A DNA stretch of 57,459 nt from Firmicutes bacterium UBA5227. Lineage in GTDB: Bacteria > Bacillota > Clostridia > Tissierellales > Sedimentibacteraceae. The stretch covers positions 1 to 57,459 of the forward strand of contig DHUT01000013.1 in NCBI GenBank assembly GCA_002409285.1, read 5' to 3'. The stretch's first letter is position 1. Each line of letters starts with the position of its first letter. The notes beneath the pieces are model-generated. The model did not search any database and was not told where the DNA came from. It saw only the letters and a program-made list of their open reading frames with translations. This document shows positions 49,764 through 57,459 of this stretch, one piece after another. Made by a program: the position numbers and the translations under genes.

Positions 49764-50756
49764 ATGACAAAGTTATTGGAAGTCAAAAATCTTACAATAT
49801 GTTATAAAACGGATTTAGGAGTCGTTAATGCTTTAAATGATGTGAGCATAAGTGTTGAAGAAGGAAAAACTTTTGGGCTGGTAGGAGAAACAGGAGCGGG
49901 TAAAACCACGTTGGCAAAAGGTATAATGAGACTTACTCCCATACCTCCCGGAGATGTAAAGTCAGGTCAAATACTTTATAATGGAAAGGATTTAATGAAA
50001 CTGGAAGAAGCTGAAATAAGAAAAATAAGAGGAAAACATATTTCAATGATATTTCAAGATCCAATGACTTCTTTAAATCCTGTAATGACAGTAGGTGATC
50101 AAATAGCTGAGGTGGTAATAAATCATGAAAATATATCTGTAAAAGATGCATATGTAAAGACAAATGAAATGCTTGAACTTGTTGAAATACCTTCGGAAAG
50201 ATCGTCAGAATATCCACATCAGTTCTCAGGTGGAATGAAACAAAGAGTTATAATAGCAATGGCATTAGCATGTAATCCAAAACTGTTAATTGCGGACGAA
50301 CCTACTACTGCACTGGATGTTACCATACAGGCACAGGTATTGGAAATGATGAAAGAGTTAAAAAACAAATTTAATACGTCTGTTCTCTTAATAACTCATG
50401 ACTTAGGGGTTGTTGCACAAAACTGTGATGATGTTGCTGTTATATATGCAGGAGAAGTTGTTGAGTCTGGAACAGTAAGAGATATTTTTAAAAATATGAA
50501 GCACCCGTATACAGAAGGCTTATTTGCTTCTATACCTAATATCGCAGAAGATGTTCGTAGACTTAAGCCTATTGATGGATTAATGCCTGATCCCACATCT
50601 CTGCCTAAAGGATGCAAATTTCACACGAGATGTAAATATGCACAGGATGTATGCCGGAATGAGCACCCTAAAATGACTTTAGTTAATGACAGGCATATAG
50701 TTAGATGCTTTATACAGGAAAATTTAGTTTCGCGGAGGGATATTGATGAAAAATAA
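49764..50756 (+). CDS. Peptide ABC transporter ATPase, DppD/OppD type (B)
   Basis: A 330-residue ATPase: Walker A GETGAGKTT, Q-loop MIFQDPMTSLNP, signature FSGGMKQRVI, Walker B LLIADEPTTALD and H-loop LLITHDLGVV. The tail has LPKGCKFHTRCKYAQDVC. Compared with set A it is slightly longer at the C-terminus and overlaps the start of the DppF-type gene by 11 bp. Confidence 0.93.
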   Translation: MTKLLEVKNLTICYKTDLGVVNALNDVSISVEEGKTFGLVGETGAGKTTLAKGIMRLTPIPPGDVKSGQILYNGKDLMKLEEAEIRKIRGKHISMIFQDPMTSLNPVMTVGDQIAEVVINHENISVKDAYVKTNEMLELVEIPSERSSEYPHQFSGGMKQRVIIAMALACNPKLLIADEPTTALDVTIQAQVLEMMKELKNKFNTSVLLITHDLGVVAQNCDDVAVIYAGEVVESGTVRDIFKNMKHPYTEGLFASIPNIAEDVRRLKPIDGLMPDPTSLPKGCKFHTRCKYAQDVCRNEHPKMTLVNDRHIVRCFIQENLVSRRDIDEK

Positions 50757-51711
50757 AAATGAAATCTTGTGCATAAATCATTTGAAAAAATATTTCAGTA
50801 CTCCTAAAGGAATTTTACATGCAGTTGATGATGTATCATTCGTAATCAATTCAAACGAGACATTGGGTGTTGTGGGAGAGTCAGGATGTGGGAAATCAAC
50901 ACTTGGCAGATCTATATTGCGTTTAAATGAACCGACTTCAGGGGAGGTTATATTTAAAGGTGAAAACATATTACAATATAATAAAGAAAAAATGAAAAAG
51001 ATGAGATCTAAGATGCAAATTATATTTCAAGATCCTTATGCATCGTTAAATCCAAGAATGACAGTAAGTCAGGCAATTTCCGCACCCCTTACAATACAGG
51101 GAGTTTATAAAAGCTCTGAAAAAGAAAAAATAGAAAAAAAGGTCAGTGAAATGATGGATTTAGTAGGTCTGGCAAGCAGACTGAAAAATACCTATCCTCA
51201 TGAACTTGACGGCGGTAGAAGGCAGAGAATAGGAGTTGCAAGAGCACTTGTACTAAATCCTGAATTTATTGTGTGTGATGAACCAGTTTCAGCACTGGAT
51301 GTGTCTATTCAGGCTCAGGTTCTTAATCTTATGCAGGATCTGCAGGAACAATTTGGATTTACTTATTTGTTTATAACGCATAATCTATCAGTTGTAAAGC
51401 ATTTATCTGATAACATAGTAGTAATGTACCTTGGCCAATTGGTAGAGAAGGCAACACCTTCACAGCTTTTTAAAAATCCTCTACATCCTTATACGAAAGC
51501 TCTTCTTTCGGCTATACCTGTTCCTGACCCTGATTTAAAAATGGATAGAGTGAAATTAAAGGGTGAGCTGAAGTCACCAATAAATGTAAAGCCTGGATGC
51601 AGATTTACAAAGAGATGTGTGTATGCTCAACCTGAATGCGAAAATAAAGATGTAAGCTTAAAGGAAATTGAACCTGGTCATTTTGTTGCTTGTCATTTAG
51701 TAAAAGGATAA
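50746..51711 (+). CDS. Peptide ABC transporter ATPase, DppF/OppF type (B)
   Basis: A 321-residue ATPase: Walker A GESGCGKST, Q-loop IIFQDPYASLNPRMT, signature LDGGRRQRIGVARAL, Walker B FIVCDEPVSALDVS and H-loop FITHNLSVV. The tail has NPLHPYTKALLSAIP and CRFTKRCVYAQPEC. GGAGGG (50734-50739) marks ATG 50746 as the start. Confidence 0.93.
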   Translation: MKNKNEILCINHLKKYFSTPKGILHAVDDVSFVINSNETLGVVGESGCGKSTLGRSILRLNEPTSGEVIFKGENILQYNKEKMKKMRSKMQIIFQDPYASLNPRMTVSQAISAPLTIQGVYKSSEKEKIEKKVSEMMDLVGLASRLKNTYPHELDGGRRQRIGVARALVLNPEFIVCDEPVSALDVSIQAQVLNLMQDLQEQFGFTYLFITHNLSVVKHLSDNIVVMYLGQLVEKATPSQLFKNPLHPYTKALLSAIPVPDPDLKMDRVKLKGELKSPINVKPGCRFTKRCVYAQPECENKDVSLKEIEPGHFVACHLVKG

Positions 51712-51748
51712 AGTTTTAATAAAAAATATTATAAGAGGAGAAAAAATT

Positions 51749-53308
51749 ATGATTAAAAAAGGTAAAATCGTATTGTGTCTCATTTTAGTGGTTATGCTAA
51801 GTCTGACTGGTTGCCAGGGAAACACACCTAACAGTGTAACTGAGACAAATGATGGAAATGGTGAAAAGGAATTGAAGGATACTATCACATTTGCTCAAGG
51901 TGCGGATATTACATCTTTAGATCCGCAAATAGGTAAAGAACTTAGAGCTTGTTATGTTTCTACGCAAATATATGATACTTTAGTTAAATTCGATGACGAT
52001 ATGCAATTACAGCCAAGTATTGCAAAAAGTTGGGAGATATTGTCTGACACGCAATTTAAATTTAATTTAAGAGATGATGTTAAATTTCACAATGGAGATT
52101 TACTTACCGCAGATGATGTTAAGTTTTCTATAGAAAGAACCATAAATTCATCTTATGTAGCAAACTATGTAGATTTCATAGAATCTGTAGAAAAAGTTGA
52201 TGACTATACTGTTATAATAAATACTAAAGAACCTTATGCAGCAACGCTTACTACTTTTACAACGCCACCAACCTCTATTGTACCAAAAAAGGTGGTAGAA
52301 GCAGATGAAAAGGGATTTGCATTAAATCCAGTAGGAACTGGTCCTTATAAATTTGTAGAATGGAAGCAGGGAGAATATTGTAAATTAGAAGCTTTTGATG
52401 ATTATTTTCTTGGAAAGCCCGAAACAAAATATGTAATTATGAAAGTGGTTCCTGAAAACTCTCAAAGGACAATACTATTGGAAACAGGGGAGATAGATGC
52501 TGCTTATGAAGTTTTGCCGAATGACATATCAAAGATTGAAGATAATTCAAACCTCACTGCACTAAAAGAATTATCATTTAAATCCATAGATCTTGAACTC
52601 AACAATGAGTCTGACGGACCATTATCAAATAAATTGGTAAGAAAAGCTATAAGCAGGGCAATAGATAAAGATGCAATAGTAAGTGCCGTAATAAATAATG
52701 CAGGTCAATCTGCATCAACGCCGGTGGCACCAGGGCTTTTTGGGTATAACAATAAACTACCTACAAATTTGTACAATATTGAGGAAGCTAAAAAGCTTTT
52801 AAAGGAAGCAGGATATGAAAACGGATTTGACATGAATCTATGGACGGATAATAACCAGACATATCTTGAAATTTGTCAAATAGTTCAAAGTCAATTATTA
52901 GAATTGGGTATAAATGTTAATATTGAAACAATAGAATATGGAACTCTGTTGACAAGGGTTAAAGACGGTAGCGATCCTAATTATGATGCTTCAATTAAAT
53001 TCTTTAATACTATAACCGGGGATGGAGGTTTTACTTTGTATAATAATTATTATACAGATTCTGTAAGTAACACCAGTCATTACAGTAATGCTGAGGTAGA
53101 TAAATTGCTACTTGAAGGAAGAAGTACACTTGATGAAAATAAAAGAATAGAAGCATATAATGGAGTATATGAGATATTGTCTGAGGATGTTCCAACTATT
53201 TCTTTCTACTATGAAGAAATGTGTGTTGGAGTAAGTAACAAGGTTGAAGGATTTAAATTGAATAAGGCAGGATATCATAAATACAAGGATGTAAAAATAT
53301 ATAAATAG
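51749..53308 (+). CDS. Oligopeptide ABC transporter, substrate-binding lipoprotein (B)
   Basis: A 519-residue family-5 binding protein. The lipoprotein signal ends VMLSLTGCQG. Family marks are DITSLDPQIGK, SIAKSWEI, VKFHNGDLLTADDVKFSIE, PVGTGPYKFVEWKQGE and LVRKAISRAIDKDAIV. In this operon the binding protein comes after the membrane and ATPase subunits, whereas in set A it comes first. A 15-bp stem-loop follows its stop. The ligand is probably an acidic or amide-linked compound that the downstream hydrolases then open, which is inference from context. Confidence 0.92.
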   Translation: MIKKGKIVLCLILVVMLSLTGCQGNTPNSVTETNDGNGEKELKDTITFAQGADITSLDPQIGKELRACYVSTQIYDTLVKFDDDMQLQPSIAKSWEILSDTQFKFNLRDDVKFHNGDLLTADDVKFSIERTINSSYVANYVDFIESVEKVDDYTVIINTKEPYAATLTTFTTPPTSIVPKKVVEADEKGFALNPVGTGPYKFVEWKQGEYCKLEAFDDYFLGKPETKYVIMKVVPENSQRTILLETGEIDAAYEVLPNDISKIEDNSNLTALKELSFKSIDLELNNESDGPLSNKLVRKAISRAIDKDAIVSAVINNAGQSASTPVAPGLFGYNNKLPTNLYNIEEAKKLLKEAGYENGFDMNLWTDNNQTYLEICQIVQSQLLELGINVNIETIEYGTLLTRVKDGSDPNYDASIKFFNTITGDGGFTLYNNYYTDSVSNTSHYSNAEVDKLLLEGRSTLDENKRIEAYNGVYEILSEDVPTISFYYEEMCVGVSNKVEGFKLNKAGYHKYKDVKIYK

Positions 53309-53317
53309 TTTTCACAG

Positions 53318-53354
53318 GTTCCTTATTTTAAATTTACTATTTAAAATAAGGAAC
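53318..53354 (+). terminator. Strong intercistronic stem-loop after binding protein B
   Basis: GTTCCTTATTTTAAA (53318-53332) pairs perfectly with its complement at 53340-53354 around a 7-nt loop. No T run follows, so it may stabilise the upstream mRNA end or terminate only partly before the peptidase genes. Confidence 0.6.
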
Positions 53355-53397
53355 TTATAACGAATAAATTAATAAGTTTATCAATGGGAGGTATATA

Positions 53398-55107
53398 GTG
53401 TTAAATAATAATTTGATTATAGATATATCGATAGACAATTTAATGGAAAAGGTTAAAAAAATTTCTGGTTGGCAGAGATATTCAGGTTCTGATGAAGAAT
53501 TAGAAGCATTTAAATATCTAAAAAACATACTTGATAATATAGGATATGAAACTAAACTTATAATGCATGATGCATATATAAGCATTCCTATCAGCAGTAC
53601 ACTATATGTTGGAGGCGTACAAATTTATTCTCAGACACACTCCATGTCTCCAAGCACAATTAGTAGCGGAATAGAAGCCTATGGATTATATGTAGGTGAT
53701 TTTAAGAATGATATCGAAGAAGGTACTTTGAATGGTAAAATAGCTGTTATTGAAGGAAGAGCAGGTTTTGAACAGGTGGACAAAGCTTATACCTCTGGTG
53801 CAATAGGTGTAGTTTTTATTTCAGACGGTGTAATCAGAGAGTCAATTGTGTCAAATGCATGGGGTTCTCCAACACAATACACAAAAAAATTTATACCTAA
53901 AATTCCGGTTGTTTCAGTTACAAACGAATCAGGAGAAAAAATAAAGGATACTTTACAAAAAAATATTGTTATTATTAATATGGCTACTACTGTAGATACA
54001 AGATGGACAAAGATCCCATCCCTTACAGCAGAAATCAATGCTCCGGTAAAAACAGATAAGTATGTGATGTTTACTGGACATCTTGATTCATGGTATTATG
54101 GTGCTATTGACAATGGAACTGTTAATGCTGCTCAGGTAGAAGTTGCAAGAATTGTAGCTGAGAATAAAGATAAGATCCTGAGAAATTTTAAAGTGGTATT
54201 TTTTTCTGGTCATTCCCATGGGAGGTATGCTGGTTCAGCATGGTATTCAGATGAATATTGGGAGGATATTCATAACAATTGTATTATTAACGTTAATGCT
54301 GATAGCATAGGAGGTAAAAATGCGGTAGATATAACGAGGTCAATTATTATGGTAGAGGCTAAAGATATTGCTGTGGAAATAATAAAGGAAATTACAAATG
54401 TTGATTTTGTTGGCACACGGTGCAAAAAAGTTGCAGATCAATCGTTTTGGAATGCAGGTGTTACAAGTGCATTTGCCTCATTTTCGAAACAGCCTTTATT
54501 TTTGCAATCAGATGGAAACTTAAAGGTTGAAAAAGGTAATGCGGAGTTAGGGTGGTGGTGGCATACTCCTGGGGATACTTTAGAGAATATTGATGCTGAC
54601 AATTTTAAAAGAGACACACTTATATTTGCAACTTATATATTACAATTTCTTACAAGAGAGATAATACCATTAAATTTCGTTAAAACGGCGGAGGAAATAA
54701 ATTTAAGTATTATTAAATGGAAGGAAAAGGCTGAAGGAAAATTTGATCTATCTTCATCTGTAGAAAAGATACAAAAGCTATTGATTTTATGTAAAAAGCT
54801 ATATAATACTAAAATTATTGACAAGTATGCATTTAATAAGACTATTTTTAAACTTGGAAGGTTTTTAGTCCCATTAAACTATACAACAGGGAATATCTAT
54901 GAAAATGACCCTGCATGCGATTTGCCTGCCGTTCCGTCTTTAGCTTTAATCAATAAGCTAATTGAACTTGATGAGTTTTGTGATGAAGCAATGGAAACAA
55001 GGGTTGAATTAATGCATAAAAGAAATTTTGTAAACGATAGTTTAAATAAATCAATTGAGCTTATTGAAAATTATTTTTATGTATTTGGTAGTAGTGGAAG
55101 TATATAG
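53398..55107 (+). CDS. M28-family metallopeptidase with PA domain (altered active site)
   Basis: A 569-residue protein with no signal peptide, laid out like glutamate carboxypeptidase II/III: a split M28 fold, a PA insert (about 85-200: GKIAVIEGRAGFEQVDKAYTSGA in part) and a helical C-terminal domain (about 425-569). Zinc-site residues seen are His228 in TGHLDSWYYGAIDNGT, Asp238, Asp302 in VNADSIGG and His389 in WWWHTPGDTL. Where typical M28 enzymes have the Glu-Glu pair (general base and zinc ligand), this has SGHSHGRYAGS, with Ser273 and His274 in those places. Start is GTG 53398 after GGGAGG. It may cleave an amide of an imported compound inside the cell; activity is uncertain given the substitution. 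Confidence 0.85.
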   Translation: MLNNNLIIDISIDNLMEKVKKISGWQRYSGSDEELEAFKYLKNILDNIGYETKLIMHDAYISIPISSTLYVGGVQIYSQTHSMSPSTISSGIEAYGLYVGDFKNDIEEGTLNGKIAVIEGRAGFEQVDKAYTSGAIGVVFISDGVIRESIVSNAWGSPTQYTKKFIPKIPVVSVTNESGEKIKDTLQKNIVIINMATTVDTRWTKIPSLTAEINAPVKTDKYVMFTGHLDSWYYGAIDNGTVNAAQVEVARIVAENKDKILRNFKVVFFSGHSHGRYAGSAWYSDEYWEDIHNNCIINVNADSIGGKNAVDITRSIIMVEAKDIAVEIIKEITNVDFVGTRCKKVADQSFWNAGVTSAFASFSKQPLFLQSDGNLKVEKGNAELGWWWHTPGDTLENIDADNFKRDTLIFATYILQFLTREIIPLNFVKTAEEINLSIIKWKEKAEGKFDLSSSVEKIQKLLILCKKLYNTKIIDKYAFNKTIFKLGRFLVPLNYTTGNIYENDPACDLPAVPSLALINKLIELDEFCDEAMETRVELMHKRNFVNDSLNKSIELIENYFYVFGSSGSI

Positions 55108-55141
55108 TGAATATATTTAAAGTTAAAAAAGGGAGGTCTAA

Positions 55142-56326
55142 ATGGTTAAAGTAAAAAGTGAGATGAGTGATTATATTGACAGCATATCTCCTGCGCTTAA
55201 TACAATATCAGATAAAATATTTGACAAACCTGAATTAGGATTTCATGAATATTATGCAAGTAAGTTAATATGCGATGCATTTTCTAAAGAAGGTTTCAGG
55301 ACAGAGCTGGGGGTAGGAAAATTAGATACATCGTTTAAGGCTGTTTATGAAAATGGAACATGTGGTCCATCTATAGGTCTCCTTTGCGAATATGATGCTT
55401 TGGAAGGGTTAGGGCACGGATGTGGTCATCAAATGCAAGGACCGGCAATTTTAGGATGTGCATTAGCTGTGAAAAAATATGTAAAAGACAAACCGTATAA
55501 ATTAATTGTATATGGAACTCCGGCAGAAGAGGGAGGGGCAGGAAAGAGTATTATGCTGAACAATGGTTGCTTTAGAGATATTGAAGTAGCACTTATGATG
55601 CATGGATCTCCAACGACAACTACAGATATTAAATCTATGGCGCTAACAAGCTTTTTAGTTACTTATCATGGTAAAAGTGCTCATGCCGCTCTAAAACCTG
55701 AAGACGGAAGGAGTGCTTTTGATGCTATGCTTCTTGCTTTTCATGGAATAGAATTGATGAGGGAACATGTTCTTGAGGATACAAGAATGCATTATACAGT
55801 TTTGAATGCTGGTGGTTCGGAGAACATCGTTCCCGAGAATGCTGTAGGCAGATTTCAGCTTAGATCATATTCAACGCAATATTTACAGCATGTGATTAAA
55901 AGATTCAAAGATATTATTTACGGTTCAGCTATGATGTCCGGAGTTACATGTGAGATAGAGGAATTGAGCAGTTGCAAGGCAAAAGTACCTGTTATTAAAT
56001 TAAATAATCTTTTAATGAATAACGCAGAAATCATTCATGCTCCACAGATTGGACCTTCAAGAAAAAAAACGGGGTCTACAGATTTTGCAGAGGTTATGAG
56101 TATCATTCCCGGTTCTTGTATAAGAGTTGCATTTGTTCCAGTAGGAACATCAGCACATTCTCAAGACTACGTGAATGCGGGCAAGACAGAAGCCGCTCAT
56201 AAAGCAATAGCTTACGGCGCTAAGATACTTGCATTTACAGTTATGGACATGATTGAGGATCCACAGTTGATCAATGAATTTTGGGAAGAGTTCAAAAAAA
56301 ACAGGTCTTCAGATTTAGAAATATAA
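55142..56326 (+). CDS. M20D-family amidohydrolase/peptidase
   Basis: A 394-residue cytoplasmic metallohydrolase related to AbgB/HipO-type N-acyl amino acid amidohydrolases. Metal-site and family motifs are KPELGFHEYYASKLI, LLCEYDALEGLGHGCGHQMQG, YGTPAEEGGAGK (catalytic Glu pair), ALMMHGSP and, after the dimerisation (lid) domain, GSTDFAEVMSIIPGS and GTSAHSQDYVNAGKTEAAHKA. Such enzymes release an amino acid from an N-acyl or peptide-like conjugate. It stands 34 nt after the M28 gene with its own GGGAGG, so both hydrolases are co-expressed with the transporter. Confidence 0.9.
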   Translation: MVKVKSEMSDYIDSISPALNTISDKIFDKPELGFHEYYASKLICDAFSKEGFRTELGVGKLDTSFKAVYENGTCGPSIGLLCEYDALEGLGHGCGHQMQGPAILGCALAVKKYVKDKPYKLIVYGTPAEEGGAGKSIMLNNGCFRDIEVALMMHGSPTTTTDIKSMALTSFLVTYHGKSAHAALKPEDGRSAFDAMLLAFHGIELMREHVLEDTRMHYTVLNAGGSENIVPENAVGRFQLRSYSTQYLQHVIKRFKDIIYGSAMMSGVTCEIEELSSCKAKVPVIKLNNLLMNNAEIIHAPQIGPSRKKTGSTDFAEVMSIIPGSCIRVAFVPVGTSAHSQDYVNAGKTEAAHKAIAYGAKILAFTVMDMIEDPQLINEFWEEFKKNRSSDLEI

Positions 56327-56427
56327 ATATCATAAATCCATAATTAATAATTCAATTTGATTGAATTTTGTAACTTTAATTTAGATAATGGGTTTAAATT
56401 GTAATAAATTTAAAGTGAGGTTGTAAA

Positions 56428-57303
56428 TTGAAAAAATTAAGAAGAAGTATGCTGTTCTGCCCGGCAAGCAGTGAAAAGATGCTTAAAACAGCTCATTTAA
56501 GGGGAGCAGACTGTGTAATATTCGACTTGGAGGATGCAGTTGTGTACTCTGAGAAAGAAAATGCACGAAAGCTTCTGTGTGATGCTTTGCAAACAATGGA
56601 CTATGGGGGCTGTGAAATATTTGTTAGAATAAATGCTCTGAATACAAGGTTTGGTGAAAGTGATGTTAAGGAACTTGTAAAAAACGGGGTTAAAAATATA
56701 AGGCTGCCAATGTGTGAAAGCAAAGAAAATATTGTAGAACTATCTCAAATGCTTTCATATTTTGAAAAAATTTATAATATTTGCGAGGGTACTGTAAATA
56801 TTCAGGGAGCAATAGAGACTCCTAAAGGTGTTTTGAATGCACTTGAGATTGCGGAAGCTGGTGAAAGGGTTATTTCTATTTCTTTTGGTACAGGAGATTA
56901 TACTAATTGTCTTTGCACTGACAGGACAAAAGAAAAGGACCAGTTTCTGTATGCCAGAAGCCATATAGCTTTGTGCGCCAATGTAGCGGGTATAGATTCC
57001 GTGGATACCGTATTTTTTGATATAAAGGATGCAGATGGGTTTAGAAATGAAACAAGGCAGGCAAAATTATTGGGGTTTACCGGAAAGTCTTGCATACATC
57101 CATCCCAAGTTCCTATTGTACATCAGGTTTTTACTCCGGATAACAAGTCAGTGGAAAAATCGTTAAAAATAATAAACGAGTCGAAGAAAGCTGCTCATGA
57201 GGGTGTAGGCGTTATAGTTATAGATGGTAAAATGGTTGACGAGCCGATTATTAAAAAGGCTGAAAGGATTTTAGAGCTTGCTTCAGCTGCAGGAATGTTG
57301 TAA
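56428..57303 (+). CDS. citE: CitE-like CoA-ester/citrate lyase beta subunit
   Basis: A 291-residue TIM-barrel lyase of the HpcH/HpaI-CitE family, cleaving citryl-, citramalyl- or malyl-thioesters to a 2-oxoacid and an acyl thioester. Motifs are RSMLFCPASSEKML, GADCVIFDLEDAV, EIFVRINAL, the metal Glu in GAIETPKGVLNA, the metal Asp in ISFGTGDYTNCL and GFTGKSCIHPSQ. Many relatives read GAEDY or GVEDY where this has GTGDY. The start is TTG 56428 after GTGAGG. It is the last gene of the operon that opens with citF; together they supply the alpha and beta activities of a citrate- or citramalate-type lyase. Confidence 0.88.
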   Translation: MKKLRRSMLFCPASSEKMLKTAHLRGADCVIFDLEDAVVYSEKENARKLLCDALQTMDYGGCEIFVRINALNTRFGESDVKELVKNGVKNIRLPMCESKENIVELSQMLSYFEKIYNICEGTVNIQGAIETPKGVLNALEIAEAGERVISISFGTGDYTNCLCTDRTKEKDQFLYARSHIALCANVAGIDSVDTVFFDIKDADGFRNETRQAKLLGFTGKSCIHPSQVPIVHQVFTPDNKSVEKSLKIINESKKAAHEGVGVIVIDGKMVDEPIIKKAERILELASAAGML

Positions 57304-57372
57304 AAAGCCACAGGAGCTTTTCACTTATCTTTTTTGGAGTGAGGAGGAGGTATTTAACTAAATTATGAACTG

Positions 57373-57414
57373 AAAAAGAATCCCTAAAGCAAGCTTATGG
57401 TGGGATTCTTTTTT
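57373..57414 (+). terminator. Rho-independent terminator after the citE operon
   Basis: AAAAAGAATCCC (57373-57384) and GGGATTCTTTTT (57402-57413) pair over about 12 bp with a 17-nt loop, ending in a T run. A weaker hairpin (AAAAGC...GCTTTT) lies at 57302-57320. No gene is visible between 57304 and the window end. Confidence 0.75.
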
Positions 57415-57459
57415 AAGTCAGTAGATATATGCTTATAAAATGATATTGTATAAAAATCT

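Overview
The window comes from a low-GC, AT-rich Gram-positive anaerobe, most likely a Clostridia/Tissierellia-type Firmicute. The grounds are strong AGGAGG-type ribosome sites, frequent TTG/GTG starts, an LCP-family wall-polymer ligase, S-layer (SLH) motifs, peptide ABC transporters and citrate-lyase-type genes. This placement is inference from gene content and codon use; no rRNA or marker gene is present.

Layout. (1) 390-2204: an XRE regulator, an ImmA/IrrE-type zinc protease and a PIN-domain protein in one operon, which looks like a toxin-antitoxin or defence module. (2) 2427-10180: a complete type II-like Wadjet plasmid/phage defence operon in the order jetD-jetA-jetB-jetC. (3) 10374-24515: an ABC-transporter-dependent surface glycan locus. 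It holds an LCP ligase, polyprenyl-phosphate sugar transferase, GT2, two CgeB-like glycosyltransferases (one fused to a GT4 domain), an export permease and ATPase, an FkbM methyltransferase with a long coiled coil, a DUF6270 protein, a UDP-ManNAc dehydrogenase and GalE. A broken copy of the sugar-transferase 3' end follows it. (4) 24815-30521: a visibly GC-richer block with a small HTH protein, a histidine kinase/OmpR regulator pair, a DUF2442 protein, a large secreted protein and an SLH protein; it is probably acquired. (5) 30757-42470: a sensor kinase with an extracellular solute-binding domain and an NtrC-type regulator, then a sigma-54 promoter and an operon for a cysteine-desulfidase-like enzyme, an amidohydrolase and a five-gene oligopeptide ABC transporter. 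(6) 42739-45955: a lipoprotein serpin, a decayed GLUG-like fragment, an SDR oxidoreductase and a MarR regulator. (7) 46259-57303: an operon with citF, a second complete peptide ABC transporter, an M28 and an M20 metallopeptidase, and a CitE-like lyase.

The modules appear to work as follows. Modules 1-2 are a small defence island. Module 3 makes, exports and attaches a cell-surface polymer. Modules 5 and 7 are two parallel 'import an amide or peptide-like compound, hydrolyse it, ferment the product' operons with separate control (NtrC/sigma-54 versus MarR/sigma-A).

Two points stand out. Every boundary between modules 1-5 carries a copy of one short GC-rich repeat family (about 101-129, 2204-2255, 10189-10224, 24516-24553, 30598-30663), as though the region was assembled from cassettes. 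The citF...citE operon lacks the acyl-carrier subunit in view but encloses a peptide-type transporter and two amide hydrolases, one with an altered M28 active site. That suggests an undescribed route for fermenting citryl- or citramalyl-like conjugates.
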